A stretch of 64,000 nt of DNA from Natrialba aegyptia DSM 13077. GTDB lineage: Archaea > Halobacteriota > Halobacteria > Halobacteriales > Natrialbaceae. Location of the stretch: contig NZ_AOIP01000015.1 in assembly GCF_000337535.1 (NCBI RefSeq), positions 275,112-339,111 of the forward strand, written 5' to 3'. Positions within the stretch are counted from its first letter, which is position 1; each line of letters begins with the position of its first letter. Positions 60,773 to 64,000 of the stretch are shown here, piece by piece. The position numbers and the translations under genes were made by a program. Below the pieces are notes generated by a model. It made no database searches. It had not been told where the DNA came from and saw nothing but the letters and a program-made list of their open reading frames with translations.

Positions 60773-60786
60773 TTAGGCCAGCCGAA
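60773..60786. promoter_or_regulatory. Iron-box-like palindrome, site 2
   Basis: TTAGGCCAGCCGAA repeats site 1 with two changes and keeps most of its symmetry. The sites are 34 bp apart centre to centre, about three turns of the helix. It also lies near the 3' end of the SIMPL gene. Confidence 0.5.
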
Positions 60787-60808
60787 ATCTGTCGGCTGAC
60801 GACGGCGT

Positions 60809-61570
60809 TCAGTTTTGGAAGCCGTACACGACCGTCGCACTCGCCGTCACGGTCACGGGATCGGCGTCGATCTCGGTCGGCGGCGCATTCCCGTCGTCCG
60901 CCGAGGTTGCGAACTCGACATCGTGTCGCACCGAGTTCACCCGGACATCGTTCGTCGTCACCGATTTCGTCCCGGCGAGTTCGACCTCCCGATTCGATGC
61001 GATGTGGGCCGCCTCCTCGTCTGCGGTCGCCAGCGCGTCGTCGATCGCATCCTTGCGAAGCGCCGCCCGCGTCTCTTCTTGTAGCGTGAAGTTCACCCGG
61101 CCGATGTCGTCGGCCCCGGCGGAGACGGCGGCGTCGATGACCTCGCCGACTCGATCGACATCGTCGATCGTCACCTGGTACGAGTGCGTTCCGGCGAACT
61201 CGTCGACGCCCTCCTCCCGTCTCGCCGCCGCCGACGGGCTGATCCGATAGCGGCCCTCTTCGACGTTCTCGTCCGGAATCCCGAGGTCGTCGATTGCGGT
61301 CCGCAGGTCTTCGGACTGCGTGGCCAACTCGTCGCTGACCGCCTCGGCGGACTCGTCGGTCGCCTCGACGCCGAGACTCACCGTCGCCGTATCCGGCTCG
61401 GCCTCGACCTCACCCTCGGCGCTAACGGTAATCTCGTTGTCCGTCGCGCTCGATCCCGTCTCGTCGCCCGACTGCGCCGGATCGTCGGTCGAGAGCGCAC
61501 TGCCGACACAGCCTGCCATCGCCGCTACAACGCCGACGCTCGATACCGCAAGGAACTGTCGTCGATCCAT
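60809..61570 (-). CDS. SIMPL (DUF541) domain lipoprotein
   Basis: From the ATG at 61570 the protein has 253 residues, with a signal MDRRQFLAVSSVGVVAAMAG followed by Cys (a Tat-like RR and lipobox). The SIMPL domain starts EITVSAEGEVEAEPDTATVS, continues LGVEATDESAEAVSDELATQ and DLGIPDENVEEGRYRISPSA, and ends TVTASATVVYGFQN. SIMPL/DUF541 proteins such as BP26 are surface proteins that form ring-like channels or bind kinases, and the archaeal role is unknown. It is separated by 41 bp from the glycerophosphodiesterase gene upstream, so they may be co-transcribed. Confidence 0.88.
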   Translation of the reverse strand: MDRRQFLAVSSVGVVAAMAGCVGSALSTDDPAQSGDETGSSATDNEITVSAEGEVEAEPDTATVSLGVEATDESAEAVSDELATQSEDLRTAIDDLGIPDENVEEGRYRISPSAAARREEGVDEFAGTHSYQVTIDDVDRVGEVIDAAVSAGADDIGRVNFTLQEETRAALRKDAIDDALATADEEAAHIASNREVELAGTKSVTTNDVRVNSVRHDVEFATSADDGNAPPTEIDADPVTVTASATVVYGFQN

Positions 61571-61611
61571 ACGCACCCGACACGTGCACGCCAAATAATG
61601 ATTCGCCAGGG

Positions 61612-62448
61612 TCAAACCGCTCTTTCACCCTTCCGGGGCGTCGAGTTCAGGAACTCGAACGCGTAGTCCGGCCGGTTCGTGACGAACACGTCGGGTTCGA
61701 TGGTCAGTGCGTCGCGGACGCTGCCTTTGGTGTCGACGAGTTTCCAGACGCCGGCGGTGAGTCCCGCTTCGCGCGCCGTCTCGAGGAATCTCGGGATGGC
61801 GCGTGGAACGTAGTGACTGAAGACGCTCCCAGCGCCGCAGTCGGTCGCCTCATCCGCCAGCCCCGATGTCGGCACCGAGCCGACCAGACCGGTCGGGACG
61901 TCAGATGTCTGTGCTTGCTCGAGCGGCGCAGCCTCGAACGAGATCACCGTGACCCGGTCGAGAACGTCGTACTCGCGTGCCATCTCGAGGATGGCATCGG
62001 TGTAGCCCGCTTCTTTCAGTTCGAGGTAGATCGACACGTCGGTGTCGGCGAGGAGTTCGAGCGCGCGGGCGAGCGAAATGAGCGGTTCGCCATCGATGCG
62101 AGCGCCCTGGATCTCCTCCCAGGTGGTGTTTCGAATCCACCCGTGACCCGTCGAATCCCAGTCCAAAACGGGGTCGTGAAACAGCATTAGCGTGCCGTCA
62201 CGAGTTCGGCGAACGTCGAGTTCGACGCCGTCGACGCCGAGCTCGATGGCGCGTTGAATCGCGGCTGCCGTGTTCGGCGGCTCCAGTCCGGATGCGCCGC
62301 GGTGGCCGACGATACGCGGGCGCGTCGATGGCACTGACCCGCTCGTAATAAGCGGCGACAGCCCCCAGACGGCAAGTGCGGAGACTCCCGTCCCCACCCC
62401 CGCCAGGAGTCGGCGTCGGGAGGGACGACAACGTGACCAATCAGGCAT
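61612..62448 (-). CDS. Glycerophosphodiester phosphodiesterase, Tat-exported
   Basis: From the ATG at 62448 the protein has 278 residues and a Tat signal (CRPSRRRLLAGVGTGVSALA). The GDPD TIM barrel shows RIVGHRGASGLEPPNTAAAI (the HRG and ENT-like motifs, here PNT), LGVDGVELDVRRTRDGTLML (Glu-Leu-Asp, metal site), FHDPVLDWDSTGHG and YLELKEAG. These residues bind Ca2+ or Mg2+. The enzyme cleaves glycerophosphodiesters, the headgroup remains of phospholipids, outside the membrane. Glu to Pro in the ENT motif is a small deviation. Confidence 0.9.
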   Translation of the reverse strand: MPDWSRCRPSRRRLLAGVGTGVSALAVWGLSPLITSGSVPSTRPRIVGHRGASGLEPPNTAAAIQRAIELGVDGVELDVRRTRDGTLMLFHDPVLDWDSTGHGWIRNTTWEEIQGARIDGEPLISLARALELLADTDVSIYLELKEAGYTDAILEMAREYDVLDRVTVISFEAAPLEQAQTSDVPTGLVGSVPTSGLADEATDCGAGSVFSHYVPRAIPRFLETAREAGLTAGVWKLVDTKGSVRDALTIEPDVFVTNRPDYAFEFLNSTPRKGERAV

Positions 62449-62522
62449 GCGGAACACGTTGTTCTCGAAGACAGTAAGTTTTCTCAGTTGAGACGTTCGC
62501 CTCGTGCGCACCGTCTTCCAAA

Positions 62523-62927
62523 ATGACTATAGTGTCAACCCGCCAATCCGACCACGTGTCCCGCCTCGAATCCCTCCTGGAGCGGGCGGCCGACCGGCCC
62601 GTCACGAGCCTCTTCGTCCTCCTCATCACCGGGCCGCTCGTCCTCGCCGGCCTCTCCTTTCGCCAGCCGATCGCGCTTCCGGACGCCCTGCTCACCGAAC
62701 TCGAATGGGTGTTCTGGCTGCTCGTCTACGTGCCGGTCAGCACGACCAGGAGGCTGTTGTTCGACCCGCTCGGTCTCGAACGGCTGTTTGCGGTTCCCGT
62801 TCTCGGACAGGGGCTCATCGTTCTCACGCTGGGTGGGCTCTACTACCTCGTGAGCTACCTCTTGGTCTACGCCGGTAGGACCCTGCTCGAAACGGCCGAG
62901 GCCGACGCCGACGGAGACGGTCGGTAG
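62523..62927 (+). CDS. Small membrane protein, divergent from the glycerophosphodiesterase
   Basis: The 134-residue protein starts MTIVSTRQSDHVSRLESLLE. Three or four membrane segments are visible: VTSLFVLLITGPLVLAGLSF, LEWVFWLLVYVPVSTTRRLL and GLIVLTLGGLYYLVSYLLVY. The acidic tail is typical of haloarchaeal membrane proteins. It shares its promoter region with the divergent GDPD gene and converges with purH. The family is not recognised. Confidence 0.75.
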   Translation: MTIVSTRQSDHVSRLESLLERAADRPVTSLFVLLITGPLVLAGLSFRQPIALPDALLTELEWVFWLLVYVPVSTTRRLLFDPLGLERLFAVPVLGQGLIVLTLGGLYYLVSYLLVYAGRTLLETAEADADGDGR

Positions 62928-62940
62928 TCCTGTCCTGTCG

Positions 62941-64000
62941 TTAGTCGTGGCGAAAACTACGGGAGCCCGTAAACGCCATGGCCATCCCGTGCTCGTCCGC
63001 GGCTTCGATCACGTCGTCGTCGTTGACGGACCCGCCGGGTTGGACGACGGCCTCGATACCCGCCTCGGCGGCCTCCTCGATGCCGTCCGGGAACGGGAAG
63101 AACGCGTCCGAGGCCATCACGGCCCCCTCGGCGTCCTTGCCCTCGGCGTGTTCGTCCGCCTTCATCGCCGCGAGTCGAACCGCGTCGACGCGGGAAACCT
63201 GGCCCATCCCGACGCCGACGGTCTCGGTCCCGTCCGCGAAGAGGATCCCGTTGGATTTGACGTGCTTGAGCGTCTGCCAGGCGAAAACCATCGACTCGAG
63301 TTCGGCGTCGGTCGGCTCACGCTCGGTGACGATTTCGAGGTCGTCGGTAGAAATCGACTGCAGATCGCGTTCCTGGACGAGTCGGCCGCCGACGAGTGGT
63401 TTTTCGGTAAAGCGTTCGGTTCGATCGCCCAACTCGCCGATATCGAGCACGCGTAGGTTGTCCTTCTCGAAGAGGACCTCGAGCGCGTCGTCGGTGTAGC
63501 CGGGTGCGACGACGACCTCCTTGAACGAGTCGATGATCTGCTCGGCGGTGTCGACGTCGCACTCGCGGTTCAGGGCAACGATGCCGCCGAAGGCGCTCAT
63601 GGGATCCGTCGAGAGCGCCTTCTCGTACGCCTCGGCGAGCGAGCCAGCGGTTGCACAGCCGGCCGGGTTCGTGTGCTTGATGACCGCGGCCGCGGGCTCG
63701 TCGAACTCCTTGATGAGGTTGAGCGCGCCATCGGCGTCGTTGTAATTGTTGTACGACAGGGCCTTTGCACCCTCGTTTAGCTGTTCGGCGTGGACGACGC
63801 TCGCCTCGTCGCAGGTGGCGTCCGCGTACACGGCGGCGTCCTGGTGTGGATTCTCCCCGTACCGGAGCGTCTCGACGCGGTCGTTCGAGACGAATCGGCG
63901 GGCGGGTAGGCCGCTGTGATCATCGGCGTCGCCATCGGTACCCGCCACGTCGGCGTCGACGGATACCGTCCCGGCGTCGCGGTCGACGGTCACGACGCCC
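62941..64000 (-). CDS. purH: AICAR transformylase/IMP cyclohydrolase PurH, C-terminal part
   Basis: The gene enters from beyond base 64000 in an open frame; the last about 353 codons are seen. They hold the AICAR formyltransferase domain: TLRYGENPHQDAAVYADATC, KALSYNNYNDADGALNLIKE, VIKHTNPAGCATAGSLAEAY (with the catalytic KH), DPMSAFGGIVALNRECDVDT and SNGILFADGTETVGVGMGQV. The protein ends SRSFRHD. It makes the last two steps to IMP in purine synthesis. In haloarchaea this domain is often fused behind a PurN-like or cyclohydrolase domain, which cannot be seen here. It is convergent with the small membrane-protein gene. Confidence 0.93.
   Translation of the reverse strand, partial: GVVTVDRDAGTVSVDADVAGTDGDADDHSGLPARRFVSNDRVETLRYGENPHQDAAVYADATCDEASVVHAEQLNEGAKALSYNNYNDADGALNLIKEFDEPAAAVIKHTNPAGCATAGSLAEAYEKALSTDPMSAFGGIVALNRECDVDTAEQIIDSFKEVVVAPGYTDDALEVLFEKDNLRVLDIGELGDRTERFTEKPLVGGRLVQERDLQSISTDDLEIVTEREPTDAELESMVFAWQTLKHVKSNGILFADGTETVGVGMGQVSRVDAVRLAAMKADEHAEGKDAEGAVMASDAFFPFPDGIEEAAEAGIEAVVQPGGSVNDDDVIEAADEHGMAMAFTGSRSFRHD

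Noticed and set aside
1-64000. CRISPR array or Cas genes
   Set aside because: No regularly spaced direct repeats of 24-40 bases and no Cas motifs were seen anywhere in the window.

Overview
This window is haloarchaeal chromosome. The evidence is GC-rich coding sequence (roughly 60-65% by eye), very acidic proteins, many Tat lipoproteins with a twin arginine followed by an LAGC or AGC lipobox, few Shine-Dalgarno sites, and families such as TrmY, Pus10, aIF5B/IF-2, ArcS, SecD/SecF, BAT-type HTH regulators and Orc1/Cdc6. The family mix suggests a Natrialbales-like halophile; that placement is inference. Most of the window is ordinary chromosomal core, with small accessory patches at about 2.0-2.4, 9.9-12.2, 13.3-13.8, 20.4-21.2, 42.9-43.4 and 53.3-54.7 kb.

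Layout. 0-9.9 kb: the end of arcS, a PQQ-propeller lipoprotein, a structured RNA candidate with a small zinc-finger gene, an HdeD-like membrane protein, a luciferase-family oxidoreductase, a two-gene response-regulator/BAT operon, an Orc1/Cdc6 protein, a DUF3995 protein and a cupin. 9.9-12.2 kb: a lower-GC patch with an orphan gene and a truncated IS4-type transposase. 12.2-20.4 kb: a FemAB-like protein, a degenerate His-type tRNA, a GNAT protein, a solute-binding lipoprotein translationally coupled to a chemotaxis transducer (Bas/Cos type), and DUF2270. 20.4-32 kb: tRNA-Pro(CGG) with a duplicated 3' end, trmY, small zinc-finger and membrane genes, an HtrA-like protease, pus10, rnhB, a Na/Ca antiporter and secFD. 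32-47 kb: pgi, a CPBP protease, nob1, a PRC-barrel gene, infB, pyrG-guaAb-DUF7126, a cyclo-ligase/moaB pair and an MDR dehydrogenase. 47-54 kb: a sugar ABC importer with a divergently transcribed binding protein, RDD and NUDIX proteins, and an IS630 fragment. 54-64 kb: a second copy of the structured RNA, a lipid kinase, a PHP protein, an Lrp regulator divergent from carA, a DUF7537 lipoprotein, an iron-type binding protein under two iron-box-like palindromes, a SIMPL lipoprotein, a glycerophosphodiesterase, and the 3' part of purH.

The strongest unexplained signal is a two-copy RNA element (2171-2315 on + and 54496-54617 on -). Each copy has a TATA box 25-30 nt upstream of a helix-forming start. 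Each shows the same order of one closing helix, two internal hairpins, a GAGAC linker, a GCCATG segment and a fourth hairpin followed by CACGAC, with base-pair-preserving differences between copies. Both copies lie just upstream of small genes encoding CxxC proteins. I do not recognise the family. Other points of interest are an att-like duplication of the tRNA-Pro 3' end, the iron boxes, an Lrp-type palindrome between lrp and carA, an Asn/Glu/Lys tract inside RNase HII, and an over-represented CGAGTTCAG word.
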